Notes under the pieces: model-generated
Seen by the model: only the letters and a program-made list of their open reading frames with translations
What the model was told of the DNA's origin: nothing
Databases searched by the model: none
Assembly (NCBI GenBank): GCA_028279885.1
Contig: JANQMX010000010.1
Span: 1-39,875 of the forward strand
DNA: 39,875 bases
Origin: Rhodovibrionaceae bacterium
GTDB taxonomy: Bacteria > Pseudomonadota > Alphaproteobacteria > Kiloniellales > DSM-21159
Reading direction: 5' to 3'
Made by a program: the position numbers and the translations under genes
Part shown: piece by piece, positions 1 through 7,774 of the stretch
How positions within the stretch are numbered: position 1 is the stretch's first letter
Layout: each line of letters opens with the position of its first letter

Positions 1-2
1 GC

Positions 3-182
3 GAGACCCTCGCAGGCGAGAGCCTCGGCATCGCCGAAACCAAGGACGGTGACTGGCTCGTTCGCTATGCCGAGATCGATCTCGGCATCATCGATACCAA
101 AAGACGCAGATTAATCCGATTCCGCCCGCCAAAAGGCGCACGAAAGCACGAGAACAAAACAAAAAGACTGTCACCCATGTAA
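3..182 (+). CDS. Transposase, C-terminal 59 residues (partial)
   Basis: The frame is open from the first bases of the window and stops at TAA 180-182. The peptide runs from ETLAGESLGIAE through DWLVRYAEIDLGIID to a basic tail ending RLSPM. A GxWLVxxxxxDLGxxD pattern, a basic tail and a stop inside a TGTCACCC-type repeat are typical of the end of integrase-core (rve) transposases of IS481-like elements common in Alphaproteobacteria. The DDE catalytic domain would lie to the left and is not seen. Family assignment rests on recall of the C-terminal pattern, so another rve family is possible. Confidence 0.6.
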   Translation, partial: ETLAGESLGIAETKDGDWLVRYAEIDLGIIDTKRRRLIRFRPPKGARKHENKTKRLSPM

Positions 183-212
183 CCGGTCCAATCTGTCACC
201 CTTCTAACCGGT
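168..212 (+). repeat. Two tandem 20-bp repeats at the IS end
   Basis: Two 20-bp units at 168-187 and 193-212 share CTGTCACCC and TAACCGGT, differ only in the 3 central bases (ATG versus TTC), and start 25 bp apart. The first spans the transposase stop codon. Subterminal repeats of this kind are commonly transposase-binding sites; that role is inferred here. Confidence 0.6.
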
Positions 213-434
213 TGCACACCCGAGATGACCCAGATGACCGAGGCGGCGGTGCTGGAGAAGGACGCCGACAAGCGTGAGTCCATGTATCGCGAGATCCAGC
301 GCAAGCACCAGCAGACCTCGCCCTTCGCGCCCATGTTCCAGCGCATCATCCAGGATGCCATGCGGGATAACGTGAACGGCTTCCTGGGCGGCGGCGCGGT
401 GCACGACGCCACCTACTGGACCGTCACCAAGTAA
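213..434 (+). pseudogene. Peptide ABC transporter substrate-binding protein, C-terminal fragment
   Basis: An open frame ending at TAA 432-434 encodes about 70 residues with the pattern LEKDADKRESMYREIQ, QQTSPFAPMF and a WTVTK end. This matches the extreme C-terminus of SBP_bac_5 periplasmic binding proteins (DppA/OppA type), where residues such as D-x-x-K-R-x-x-x-Y-x-x-I-Q sit in the last lobe. A complete protein of this family is about 500 residues; the remainder is replaced by the IS tail immediately upstream. The gene lies 13 bp ahead of the permease genes, the usual position for the binding protein in this operon. It is almost certainly not functional from this end, although an intact paralogue may exist elsewhere. 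Confidence 0.75.
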
Positions 435-447
435 GCGCCGGGACTAG

Positions 448-1515
448 TTGTCGGTTCCCGCGCACACGGCCGACGGCGGAGGCGAGAGCACCTCGGCTCT
501 CCTCCGCCGCTGGCTGTTTCCCGCCGGAAGGCTGATCGCCTCGCTGGCGGTCACCTTTCTCGGCCTGCTCTTCATCACCTTCATCATCGGCCGGATGATC
601 CCCATCGATCCGGTGTTGGCGATCGTCGGCGAGCGGGCGAGTCAGTCGACCTACGATCAGGTCTATCGCGAGATGGGGCTCGATCGGCCGCTCTACGAGC
701 AGTTCGCCATCTACGTCTGGCAGGTGCTGCAGGGCGATCTCGGCACCTCGCTCTTGACCGCCCGGCCGGTGGCGGACGACATCCTGCGCGTCTTCCCGGC
801 GACCCTGGAACTGGCCACGGTGGCGACCATCATCGGCGTCGTCTTCGGCATCCCCATGGGCGTGATCGCCGCGGTCAACCAGGGGCGCTGGCAGGACCAG
901 GTGGTCCGTGTGGTCGGGTTGTTCGGCTATTCCATGCCGGTCTTCTGGCTCGGCCTGATGGGGCTCCTGATCTTCTATGGCGTGCTCGACTGGGTCTCCG
1001 GGCCTGGGCGCTTGGACATCTTCTATGAGGACATCGTCCCGCCGGTCACCGGGGTCATCCTGATCGACAGCCTGCTCGCCGGGGACTTCGAGGTCTTCAA
1101 GAACGCGCTGAGCCACCTGGTGCTGCCGGCTTCGGTGCTCGGCTACTTCTCGCTGGCCTACATCAGCCGCATGACCCGCAGCTTCATGCTGGAGCAGCTG
1201 AGCCAGGAGTACATCGTCACCGCCCGGGTCAAGGGTGTCTCCGAAGCGCGGGTGGTTTGGCGCCATGCGCTGGGCAACATCATGGTCCCGCTGATCACAG
1301 TGATCGCGCTCTCCTACGCCAACCTCCTGGAGGGCTCGGTGCTGACCGAGACGGTCTTCGCCTGGCCCGGCCTCGGCCAATACATCACCAACGCTCTGCT
1401 CTCGGCCGATATGAACGCCGTGCTGGGCGGCACCATCGTGGTCGGCATGCTGTTCATCGGCCTCAACCTTCTCTCCGACTTTCTCTACCGGGTCGTGGAC
1501 CCGCGGGCGCGATGA
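448..1515 (+). CDS. ABC transporter permease, DppB/OppB family
   Basis: A 355-residue inner-membrane permease. After a short hydrophilic N-terminus comes a first membrane helix (LIASLAVTFLGLLFITFIIG) and then the family-typical RMIPIDPV segment and GLDRPLYEQF periplasmic loop. The EAA loop that docks on the ATPase is EYIVTARVKGVSEARVVWRHAL. The protein ends in VVDPRAR, also typical. The start used is TTG 448, because no ATG or GTG lies suitably early; a shorter version is possible. The stop overlaps the start of the next permease by 4 bp (ATGA), so the two are translationally coupled. Substrate is likely oligopeptide, dipeptide or a similar small solute; it cannot be told from the permease. 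Confidence 0.88.
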   Translation: MSVPAHTADGGGESTSALLRRWLFPAGRLIASLAVTFLGLLFITFIIGRMIPIDPVLAIVGERASQSTYDQVYREMGLDRPLYEQFAIYVWQVLQGDLGTSLLTARPVADDILRVFPATLELATVATIIGVVFGIPMGVIAAVNQGRWQDQVVRVVGLFGYSMPVFWLGLMGLLIFYGVLDWVSGPGRLDIFYEDIVPPVTGVILIDSLLAGDFEVFKNALSHLVLPASVLGYFSLAYISRMTRSFMLEQLSQEYIVTARVKGVSEARVVWRHALGNIMVPLITVIALSYANLLEGSVLTETVFAWPGLGQYITNALLSADMNAVLGGTIVVGMLFIGLNLLSDFLYRVVDPRAR

Positions 1516-2444
1516 GCGAGCTCGCCGCCGGCCAACCCGAACGCAAGGGCCTCCGCGCCTGGCTGACCAGCGACACGCCGAGCTCGCGTGGGCAGGCGCG
1601 GGCGGTGCAGCTCTATCTCGGCTGGCTTGCCTTCTCGCGCAATCCGCTCGCCATGCTGGGCCTGGGCATCGTCCTGGCGCTGGTGATCGTCGCGCTCTTC
1701 GCGCCGCTGCTGGCGACCCACGACCCGCTGGCGCAGCAACTCGACAAGCGCCTGCTGCCGCCGGGGACCGACGGCTTCCTACTCGGCACCGACGAGCTCG
1801 GCCGCGACATCTACAGCCGCCTGGTCTACGGCGCCGGCATCACCCTCTACATCGTCACGCTAGTTGCGGTCACGGCTCCGCTGGCCGGTCTCTTGGTCGG
1901 CACGGTGGCCGGCTATTTCGGCGGCTGGGTCGATGTCGTGCTGATGCGCTTGACCGATATCTTCCTGGCCTTCCCCCGGCTGATCCTGGCGCTCGCCTTC
2001 GTCGCGGCCCTGGGGCCGGGTGTGGAGAACGCCGTCTTGGCCATCGCCATCACCTCCTGGCCGCCCTATGCCCGCATCGCCCGAGCCGAGACCCTGACCA
2101 TCCGCAAGAGCGACTACATCAGCGCCGTGCGCCTGCAAGGGGCTTCCCGCCTACGCGTCATCTGGGGTCACGTGATGCCGCTCTGCGTCTCTTCGGTCAT
2201 CGTGCGGGTGACCCTGGACATGGCCGGCATCATCCTGACCGCGGCCGGCCTCGGCTTCCTCGGCCTCGGCGCTCAGCCGCCGACGCCGGAGTGGGGCGCC
2301 ATGATCTCCTCCGGGCGCAAGTTCCTGCTCGACCAGTGGTGGGTCGCCACCATGCCGGGCCTGGCCATCTTCATCGTCAGCCTGGGCTTCAATCTTCTGG
2401 GCGACGGCCTGCGCGACGTTCTGGATCCGAGGAGCGCCAAGTGA
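1512..2444 (+). CDS. ABC transporter permease, DppC/OppC family
   Basis: A 310-residue permease that partners the preceding DppB-like subunit. The ATG at 1512 overlaps the upstream TGA and gives an N-terminus MSELAAGQ. An OppC_N-type first helix (LAMLGLGIVLALVIVALFAPLL) is followed by the conserved FLLGTDELGRDIYSRLVYG block, which marks the family clearly. The EAA loop is SDYISAVRLQGASRLRVIWGHV, and FLGLGAQPPTPEWGAM with a C-terminal GDGLRDVLDPR completes the signature. The end overlaps the ATPase start by 4 bp. Nothing in the sequence looks damaged, so the loss of the binding protein upstream affects only that subunit. Confidence 0.92.
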   Translation: MSELAAGQPERKGLRAWLTSDTPSSRGQARAVQLYLGWLAFSRNPLAMLGLGIVLALVIVALFAPLLATHDPLAQQLDKRLLPPGTDGFLLGTDELGRDIYSRLVYGAGITLYIVTLVAVTAPLAGLLVGTVAGYFGGWVDVVLMRLTDIFLAFPRLILALAFVAALGPGVENAVLAIAITSWPPYARIARAETLTIRKSDYISAVRLQGASRLRVIWGHVMPLCVSSVIVRVTLDMAGIILTAAGLGFLGLGAQPPTPEWGAMISSGRKFLLDQWWVATMPGLAIFIVSLGFNLLGDGLRDVLDPRSAK

Positions 2445-3331
2445 CTTCGCCCGTACCCCAGACAGCGCACCATCCCGAGCCCCTGCTGACCATGGAGGAC
2501 CTCTGGGTGCGCTTCCACACCCGCACCGGCATCGTCGAAGCGGTGCGCGGTATCGGGCTTTCGGTGGGGCGGGAGAAGCTCGGCATCGTCGGCGAATCCG
2601 GCTCGGGCAAGACCATGACCGGCCGCGCCGTGCTGCAGCTCATCCGGCCGCCTGGCGAGATCACCGCCCGGCGCATGGACTTCCAGGGTGTCGATCTGCT
2701 GGCCGCCGACGAACGGCAGATGCGGCAGATCCGGGGTGAGCGCATCTCCATGGTGATGCAGGACCCGAAGTTCTCGCTCAATCCGGTGATGACGGTCGGC
2801 CGGCAGATCGAAGAGGCCTACCGCACGCATACCCGCGCGGGCGGCCGCGAAGCGCGGGAGAAGAGCCTGGCGATGCTGGATGCGGTCAAGATCCGCGACC
2901 CGCGCCGGGTCTACGACCTCTATCCCCATGAGGTCTCCGGCGGCATGGGCCAGCGCATCATGATCGCCATGATGCTGATCCCCGACCCGGAGCTTCTGAT
3001 CGCCGATGAGCCGACCTCGGCCCTCGATGTCACCGTGCAGATGCAGGTGCTCGCCATCCTCGACGACCTGGTCAGCCAGCGCGGGATGGGCCTGATGTTC
3101 ATCTCCCACGACCTCAACCTGGTGGCGTCTTTCTGCGACCGGGTGGTGATCATGTATGCCGGGCGCATCGTCGAGACCTGCCGCGCTGACCGGCTGGAGG
3201 AGGCGCAGCATCCCTATACGCGGGGCCTGCTGGCTTCTTTGCCCGAGGTCGATCGGCCTGTGGCGACGTTGCCGACCCTGAACCGCCAAGACTCCTGGCG
3301 GGAGGAGCCCGGTGTCGATGCCTTCCTCTGA
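2441..3331 (+). CDS. ABC transporter ATP-binding protein, DppD/OppD family
   Basis: A 296-residue nucleotide-binding subunit. The GTG start at 2441 sits in a GTGA overlap with the permease stop and gives MTSPVPQ; longer versions would run into the permease gene. Walker A is GESGSGKT at residues 51-58. The signature is SGGMGQR, Walker B is LLIADEPTSALD, and the switch histidine is in FISHDL. The C-terminus carries the oligopeptide-transporter extension with HPYTRGLLASLPE, seen in DppD/OppD. It works as a heterodimer with the next gene product at the two permeases. Confidence 0.92.
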   Translation: MTSPVPQTAHHPEPLLTMEDLWVRFHTRTGIVEAVRGIGLSVGREKLGIVGESGSGKTMTGRAVLQLIRPPGEITARRMDFQGVDLLAADERQMRQIRGERISMVMQDPKFSLNPVMTVGRQIEEAYRTHTRAGGREAREKSLAMLDAVKIRDPRRVYDLYPHEVSGGMGQRIMIAMMLIPDPELLIADEPTSALDVTVQMQVLAILDDLVSQRGMGLMFISHDLNLVASFCDRVVIMYAGRIVETCRADRLEEAQHPYTRGLLASLPEVDRPVATLPTLNRQDSWREEPGVDAFL

Positions 3332-4124
3332 GCCGGGTGCCGCACCGCTCATCGAGGTGGAGAACCTCGACGTGGTTTTCGGCTATGGCGCCCAGGCGGT
3401 TCACGCGGTGCGCGACGTCTCCTTCCAGGTCATGGCCGGGGAGACCTATGGCCTGGTGGGCGAGTCGGGCTCGGGCAAGTCGACGGTGCTGCGGGCGCTC
3501 TCCGGGCTCAATCCCGACTGGACCGGCAACTTGCGCTTGGCCGGTCGGGCCTTGGAGCGAGAGCGGGACCGCACCTTCTACAAGCGGGTGCAGATGGTCT
3601 TTCAGGACCCCTACGGCTCCTTGCACCCAAGGCACACGGTGGACCGCGCCCTCGGTGAGCCGGCCCGCATCCACGGTCTCGACCGCGTCGACCGGCGTAT
3701 CGAGCAGGTCTTGCTCGACGTCGGCCTCGGCCCGGCCTTCCGCTTCCGCTATCCCCATCAGCTCTCGGGCGGCCAGCGCCAGCGGGTGGCCGTCGCCCGC
3801 TGCCTGATGCTTGAGCCGGACGTATTGCTGCTCGACGAGCCGACCTCGGCGCTCGACGTCTCGGTGCAGGCGGAAATCCTCAACCTGCTCGGTCGTCTCA
3901 GGCGCGAGCACGGCCTGACCTACATCCTGGTCAGCCATAACCTCGCGGTCATCGCCCAGATGTGCGACCGCCTGGCGGTGATGAACGCCGGCCGCGTGGT
4001 CGAGGAGATGAGCGTCGCCCAGTTGCGTGCGGCCGAGCCGACCCAGCCCTATACCCGGCAGCTCCTCACCGCCAGCCGCGGCTACGACCGCGCCGCCGCC
4101 GAGGCGATGGAGAGCTTCGATTAA
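3312..4124 (+). CDS. ABC transporter ATP-binding protein, DppF/OppF family
   Basis: A 270-residue second ATPase of the importer. It overlaps the end of the first ATPase by 20 bp. GTG 3312 and ATG 3318 (two codons later) are both possible starts. Walker A GESGSGKS is at 50-57 counted from the GTG. The Q-loop region reads QMVFQDPYGSLHPR, as in DppF/OppF, followed by signature LSGGQRQRVAVAR, Walker B LLLDEPTSALD and switch SHNLAV. It is shorter at the C-terminus than many OppF proteins but keeps the PYTRQLL segment. With it, every subunit of the importer except the binding protein is intact in this operon. Confidence 0.92.
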   Translation: MSMPSSEPGAAPLIEVENLDVVFGYGAQAVHAVRDVSFQVMAGETYGLVGESGSGKSTVLRALSGLNPDWTGNLRLAGRALERERDRTFYKRVQMVFQDPYGSLHPRHTVDRALGEPARIHGLDRVDRRIEQVLLDVGLGPAFRFRYPHQLSGGQRQRVAVARCLMLEPDVLLLDEPTSALDVSVQAEILNLLGRLRREHGLTYILVSHNLAVIAQMCDRLAVMNAGRVVEEMSVAQLRAAEPTQPYTRQLLTASRGYDRAAAEAMESFD

Positions 4125-4128
4125 GAGC

Positions 4129-4308
4129 ATGCAGTTTCAATCGACAGTCTTTCCGACCGCAGAGGATATCAAGCTCTGGGAGCGCCTGAGCCCGGAGCAG
4201 CAGCGTGCCATCATCACGCGGGAACTCGATGAAGCGGAAGAAAGTGGCGTGGCTGAAAGCGTTTCGATGGACGATTTGATTGCGCGGGTGCGGGCCAGAA
4301 AACGCTGA
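4129..4308 (+). CDS. Small hypothetical protein, antitoxin-like
   Basis: A 59-residue acidic protein (MQFQSTVFPTAED... ending DLIARVRARKR) that starts 4 bp after the ATPase stop. The centre, LSPEQQRAIITRELDEAEESG, is predicted helical, and the basic tail after a short acidic stretch resembles small antitoxin-type proteins of toxin-antitoxin systems. No toxin-sized ORF lies beside it: upstream is the ABC operon, downstream a convergent exporter gene whose stop is 10 bp away. I cannot assign a family. It may be an orphan antitoxin, or simply a small regulator co-transcribed with the transporter. Confidence 0.5.
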   Translation: MQFQSTVFPTAEDIKLWERLSPEQQRAIITRELDEAEESGVAESVSMDDLIARVRARKR

Positions 4309-4318
4309 GTGTTTTCGA

Positions 4319-5245
4319 CTAAGCCTTTTCCCTGCCGCCTCCGGCGAGGGCCTTCAAGCTCTCCGGACGCAGGCGGCTGATGGCCAGGCCGGCGAAGATC
4401 AGGACCAGGCCGACCCACGCGCTGTAACCCGGCAGGTGGCCGAGGAAGAGCCAGGACCAGAAGACACCGAACAGCGGGATGAGGTAGGAGACCTGGCTCA
4501 GGAACGTGACCCCGGTCTCGCGGACAAGCTGAAAGCGCAGCAGGGCGGCGACGCCGGAGGAGACCAGGCCGAGGAAGATCATCGCCGTCCAGGCCTCCGC
4601 CGGGATGCCGGTGAAGCTCGGGCGGTCGACCAGCAGAGCGATGGGAATCATATAGAGCGCCGCCATCAGAAGGGCGGCGGCGCTGCCCGATACCGGCTGG
4701 AGATGGCTGACCTGGCGGGTGAGAAGCGAGCTGACGGTGAAACCGAGCGCGGCGAGCAGGATAGCCAGCTTGCCCCAGAGGCCCTGATCCATGCCCTCCA
4801 AGGCCTGGTTGCCCAGGATGAAGAGAATGCCGGAGAAGCCGAGCGACATGCCGATGACCTTGGCGCGGGTGATGCGGTCGTCGGCGGTCAGCCAGTGAGC
4901 CAGCAGCAGGGCCATGAAGGGCTGCACGCCGAGCAGGATGGCGGCGAGGGCGGAGGAGATGAACTGCTGACCCCAGGCGATCAGGAGGAAGGGCAGGGTG
5001 GCGTTGAACAGACCTGCGAGCAGTAGAATCAGCCAGTCGCGCCGCGCCTTTGGCAGGCCGATGCCCGTCCAGAAGGCGAGGGTGACGAGCAGCACGGCAG
5101 AGAACAGCAGGCGGGAGGCCGCCAAGGTCAACGGCGGGAAGCCGCGCAGGGCGATCTCGACGCAGAGGAAAGCCGAGCCCCAGATGGCGCCGAGCACGAC
5201 CAGCTTGACGCTGTCCCCGAGCGTCGGCGTTCGGATGGGCCTCAC
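4319..5245 (-). CDS. EamA/DMT-family membrane transporter
   Basis: A 308-residue protein of the drug/metabolite transporter superfamily. It has about ten hydrophobic segments in two homologous EamA repeats; the first begins VVLGAIWGSAFLCVEIALRG and the second around LLAALGFTVSSLLTRQ. The GTG start at 5245 overlaps the TGA of the upstream hydrolase (5242-5244), so the two are translationally coupled; a longer reading would run inside the hydrolase gene. Family members export amino acids or other metabolites; substrate cannot be read from sequence. The gene converges on the small antitoxin-like ORF with 10 bp between stops. Confidence 0.85.
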   Translation of the reverse strand: MRPIRTPTLGDSVKLVVLGAIWGSAFLCVEIALRGFPPLTLAASRLLFSAVLLVTLAFWTGIGLPKARRDWLILLLAGLFNATLPFLLIAWGQQFISSALAAILLGVQPFMALLLAHWLTADDRITRAKVIGMSLGFSGILFILGNQALEGMDQGLWGKLAILLAALGFTVSSLLTRQVSHLQPVSGSAAALLMAALYMIPIALLVDRPSFTGIPAEAWTAMIFLGLVSSGVAALLRFQLVRETGVTFLSQVSYLIPLFGVFWSWLFLGHLPGYSAWVGLVLIFAGLAISRLRPESLKALAGGGREKA

Positions 5246-6381
5246 GAGCCCTCTTTCTCCGCCTGCTCCTGGGTTGCGCCCTGGGCAGCGCCCGTCCGTT
5301 TGGCAAAGTTCTCGGCAGCATAGCCGTCGGCGCGGGAGGGCAAGGGGCCATTGTTCGGCGCGGGACTTTCGGTCCAGGCCAAGACGTCCTCGATCACGAT
5401 GTCGGCTTGCAGGTCGCGCAGCAGCAGGTGCCAGCCCTCGGGATAGAGCGCGGCGGTGCGCGGGGCATCCCGCGGCAGCCGCTGCCAGAAAGCCTCCACC
5501 GGCTCGACAGGAACGATTTCGTCTTTTTCCCCGTAAAGCAGCAGCAGCGGAGTCTTGAGCTGCGGCGCTGCCGCGAAGGCCTGGTCCATCAGTGTGACGA
5601 AGCCTTCCAAGGTGTCGATGCGGATCTGCTTGAGGAACAGCGGGTCCTGGCCCAGGCCACGCAGCATCTCGATGTTGTCGGAGGCCTGGCGACCCAAGCC
5701 TTCGCCCCCCGGGCTCCAGCCGGGGAAGAGGCGGACCGCCAGCCAGAGGGCCGCCCGCTGGTACCAGGGCTGGGTGCTGCGCGCCCAAACCGCCGGCGCC
5801 GAGAGAATCAGGCCGTCGACCTCGGCACCCGCTTCCGCGACCGCGACGACGGCGATGGCACCGCCCATAGACTCGCCGAGCAGGAAGAGGGGCGTGCCAG
5901 GGTGCCGCTGACGCAAGAGCCTAGCGGCCGTTGCTGCGTCTTGTCCCAGACGCGTCCCGCTGGCCCAGAGCCCGGGATGAGCGCCGGCGCCGAAGCCGCG
6001 CTGGTCGTAGGCATAGAGAGCGACCCCGGCTTCGGTGAAGCGGGGTGCCGGCAGGGCGAAGGCCTGCGAATAGTCATTCAAGCCGTGCAGGGCGAGGATG
6101 ACGATCTCTGGCTCGCCCTCCGGCAGCCAGCGCCGCAGCGGCAGCCGGTAGCCGTCGTCGCTGACCAGGTGGAGCCCGTCCCAGGCGGGTGGCTCGGCGG
6201 CCTCGGATACCTCTGCTTCAGCAGGAACCGCAGCCGGAGAGGGAAGGGCGGCCATCAGCCGCGGCGCGGTCGGGCCGGGACCGGGTGGCAGACTTTGGGA
6301 TGCGCAGGCTGCCAGCGCGAGCAGGAGCAGGGCGGCGAAGCCGCCGATCAGCCGCCTAGGTGTCACGTCCGCGCGACTCAT
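5242..6381 (-). CDS. Alpha/beta hydrolase with lipoprotein-type signal (lysophospholipase-like)
   Basis: A 379-residue hydrolase. The N-terminus has a basic start, a hydrophobic stretch and a lipobox LAAC with Cys26, suggesting a lipid-anchored envelope protein. The fold is that of serine aminopeptidase S33/monoglyceride-lipase-like enzymes: ALHGLNDYSQAF (oxyanion region), YAYDQRGFG, the nucleophile elbow GESMGG with Ser171, then the acid in LLLYGEKDEIVP and the His in YPEGWHLLLRD. All three catalytic residues are present. A likely activity is hydrolysis of a lipid or lysophospholipid ester. The start overlaps the end of the ABC ATPase gene by 26 bp and the stop overlaps the exporter start. 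Confidence 0.82.
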   Translation of the reverse strand: MSRADVTPRRLIGGFAALLLLALAACASQSLPPGPGPTAPRLMAALPSPAAVPAEAEVSEAAEPPAWDGLHLVSDDGYRLPLRRWLPEGEPEIVILALHGLNDYSQAFALPAPRFTEAGVALYAYDQRGFGAGAHPGLWASGTRLGQDAATAARLLRQRHPGTPLFLLGESMGGAIAVVAVAEAGAEVDGLILSAPAVWARSTQPWYQRAALWLAVRLFPGWSPGGEGLGRQASDNIEMLRGLGQDPLFLKQIRIDTLEGFVTLMDQAFAAAPQLKTPLLLLYGEKDEIVPVEPVEAFWQRLPRDAPRTAALYPEGWHLLLRDLQADIVIEDVLAWTESPAPNNGPLPSRADGYAAENFAKRTGAAQGATQEQAEKEGS

Positions 6382-7393
6382 CGGCGCTTGCGTCTTCGGC
6401 GGGGGCGCGGGTCAGCTGCAGGAAGATGTCCTCCAGGTCCGCTTCCTCGGTGCGCAGATCGATCACCGTCAGGCCGGCCTCCGCGATCGCCGTCAGGATT
6501 TGCGCGACCGGGCTTTCCTTGACGCAATAGTGGACCGAGAGGCTATTCGGCGCGCTGAGCTTCACATCGAAATCGGCCAAAGCCGGCGGCACTTCGTCGA
6601 GGGCCCGGTCGACCACGATGGTCAAGTCCTTGCTGTCGAGTTGGGCCAGCAGATTGGGCGTGGTGTCGTCGGCGATCACGCGGCCATGGTTGATGATCGC
6701 GATGCGGTCGCAGAGTTCTTCGGCTTCTTCCAGGTAATGGGTGGTCAGCAGCACCGTGGTGCCGCGGGCATTCAGCGCGCGCACCTGCTGCCAAAGCTGC
6801 TGGCGAAGCTCGATGTCGACACCCGCCGTGGGCTCGTCGAGCACCAGCACCGGCGGGTCGTGGACCATGGCCTTGGCCACCATCAGGCGCCGGCGCATGC
6901 CGCCCGAGAGGCTGCGGCTGTAGGCCTCCGCCTTGTCGGCCAGTCCGAGCGCCCGAAGGATGCCCATGGTCTCCCGCTCCTTCGGCGGCACGCCGTAGAG
7001 CCCGGCCTGCAGCTCCAAAAGCTGGCGCGGCGTGAAGAAGGGGTCGATGTTGAGCTCCTGCGGCACCACGCCGATGGCAGCGCGCGCCGCCCGCGGCTCC
7101 CGCTCGATGTCGTGGCCCCAGATCTCGGCGTGGCCACTGGTCTTGATCACCAGTCCGGCCAGGATGTTGATCAGGGTCGACTTGCCGGCGCCGTTGGGCC
7201 CGAGCAGCCCGAAGAGGCAGCCGCGCGGCACGTCCAGGTCGACGTCGATCAGCGCCCGTTTGGCCGGCGACTTGCCGGCGGCGCGATAGGTCTTGTTGAG
7301 GCCGCGGATATGCACCGCGGCTTCCGGAGCCGCCGCAGGGCCCCTTTCGCTGGCGTGGGATGACGCGCGCTGCGCCGGAGAGCTATCTAGCAT
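6356..7393 (-). CDS. ABC transporter ATP-binding protein, ABC-2 (YadG/CcmA-like) type
   Basis: A 345-residue ATPase with a ~25-residue Ala/Ser-rich lead before the domain. Walker A GPNGAGKS is at 65-72, followed by the signature LSGGMRRRL, Walker B VLVLDEPTAGVD and switch TTHYLEEAEELCDR. The C-terminal ~90 residues match the DUF4162-like accessory region of export ATPases, ending EADLEDIFLQLT. Such ATPases pair with an ABC-2 membrane subunit (YadH type), normally the next gene. Here the next genes are a hydrolase and an EamA exporter and no ABC-2 permease exists in the window, so the partner must be elsewhere. Confidence 0.88.
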   Translation of the reverse strand: MLDSSPAQRASSHASERGPAAAPEAAVHIRGLNKTYRAAGKSPAKRALIDVDLDVPRGCLFGLLGPNGAGKSTLINILAGLVIKTSGHAEIWGHDIEREPRAARAAIGVVPQELNIDPFFTPRQLLELQAGLYGVPPKERETMGILRALGLADKAEAYSRSLSGGMRRRLMVAKAMVHDPPVLVLDEPTAGVDIELRQQLWQQVRALNARGTTVLLTTHYLEEAEELCDRIAIINHGRVIADDTTPNLLAQLDSKDLTIVVDRALDEVPPALADFDVKLSAPNSLSVHYCVKESPVAQILTAIAEAGLTVIDLRTEEADLEDIFLQLTRAPAEDASADESRGRDT

Positions 7394-7500
7394 TACGCGA
7401 GCCTAAATATGCCTGGTGTCGGGAAGGGTCCAGCCCCCTTTCGCGCATGGCACCTGTCAGTTGAGGTTGCACCACCGAGCGGCACCCATCTAACGGCCCA

Positions 7501-7528
7501 TTGATCGCGGCGTATGATCGGATATCAT
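7501..7528 (+). promoter_or_regulatory. Candidate sigma-70-type promoter for the zf-CHCC gene
   Basis: TTGATC at 7501-7506 and TATCAT at 7523-7528 are 16 bp apart, matching -35 and -10 consensus at 4 of 6 and 5 of 6 positions. Transcription would begin near 7535, which places ATG 7527 upstream of the transcript and supports the ATG at 7575 as the true start. This is a by-eye match only. Confidence 0.4.
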
Positions 7529-7574
7529 GCGCGCCGCCCGACCTGGGGCCCGGAAGACTAGGAGCGAGCCGGCC

Positions 7575-7748
7575 ATGGAGCCACCTGAGATTCTCACCGT
7601 CGATTCGGAGGTCATCGCCTGCGATGGCGGCGGCGGCGCGCTCGGCCATCCGCGCGTTTGGCTCAACATGGAGGGCAAGGGCCAGATCGACTGCCCCTAC
7701 TGCGGGCGGCGTTTCATCCTGGAACAGGGGCGGGAAGCGGCCCAGTAG
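7575..7748 (+). CDS. Zinc-finger domain protein, zf-CHCC family (NDUFS6-like)
   Basis: A 57-residue protein whose cysteine/histidine pattern is Cys16, His25, Cys40, Cys43 (ACDGG, LGHPRV, DCPYCGRRF). This is the zf-CHCC domain shared with the mitochondrial complex I subunit NDUFS6, and alphaproteobacterial homologues are the presumed ancestors of that subunit. The likely role is zinc binding in or near complex I assembly. ATG 7575 is chosen over the in-frame ATG 7527 because AGGAG (7560-7564) lies about 10 bp before it and a plausible -10 element covers 7527. The gene stands alone, divergent from the ABC ATPase. Confidence 0.88.
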   Translation: MEPPEILTVDSEVIACDGGGGALGHPRVWLNMEGKGQIDCPYCGRRFILEQGREAAQ

Positions 7749-7749
7749 A

Positions 7750-7774
7750 CGCGAGCTGTTTTCCTCTGCTCGCG
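7750..7774 (+). terminator. Possible terminator hairpin after the zf-CHCC gene
   Basis: A perfect 7-bp inverted repeat, CGCGAGC (7750-7756) and GCTCGCG (7768-7774), has an 11-base loop containing TTTT and begins 2 bp after the stop. There is no T-run after the stem, so termination is only a suggestion. Confidence 0.3.

Larger units (their letters stand above)
1..215 (+). mobile_element. 3' end of an insertion sequence (IS481-like integrase-core type)
   Basis: The first ~215 bases hold the C-terminus of a transposase followed by a short tail with two near-identical repeats, and then the reading frame of an unrelated transport protein begins. This arrangement is what the right end of an IS inserted into a gene looks like. 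The left end lies outside the window, so terminal inverted repeats and target-site duplication cannot be checked. The exact right boundary is inferred from where substrate-binding protein homology starts (about 213-225). Confidence 0.6.

Noticed and set aside
424-1380. Long minus-strand open frame opposite the first permease gene
   Set aside because: It is the antisense shadow of a GC-rich gene: composition is dominated by Arg, His, Asp and Gln with no domain, and the plus-strand frame has clear permease motifs.
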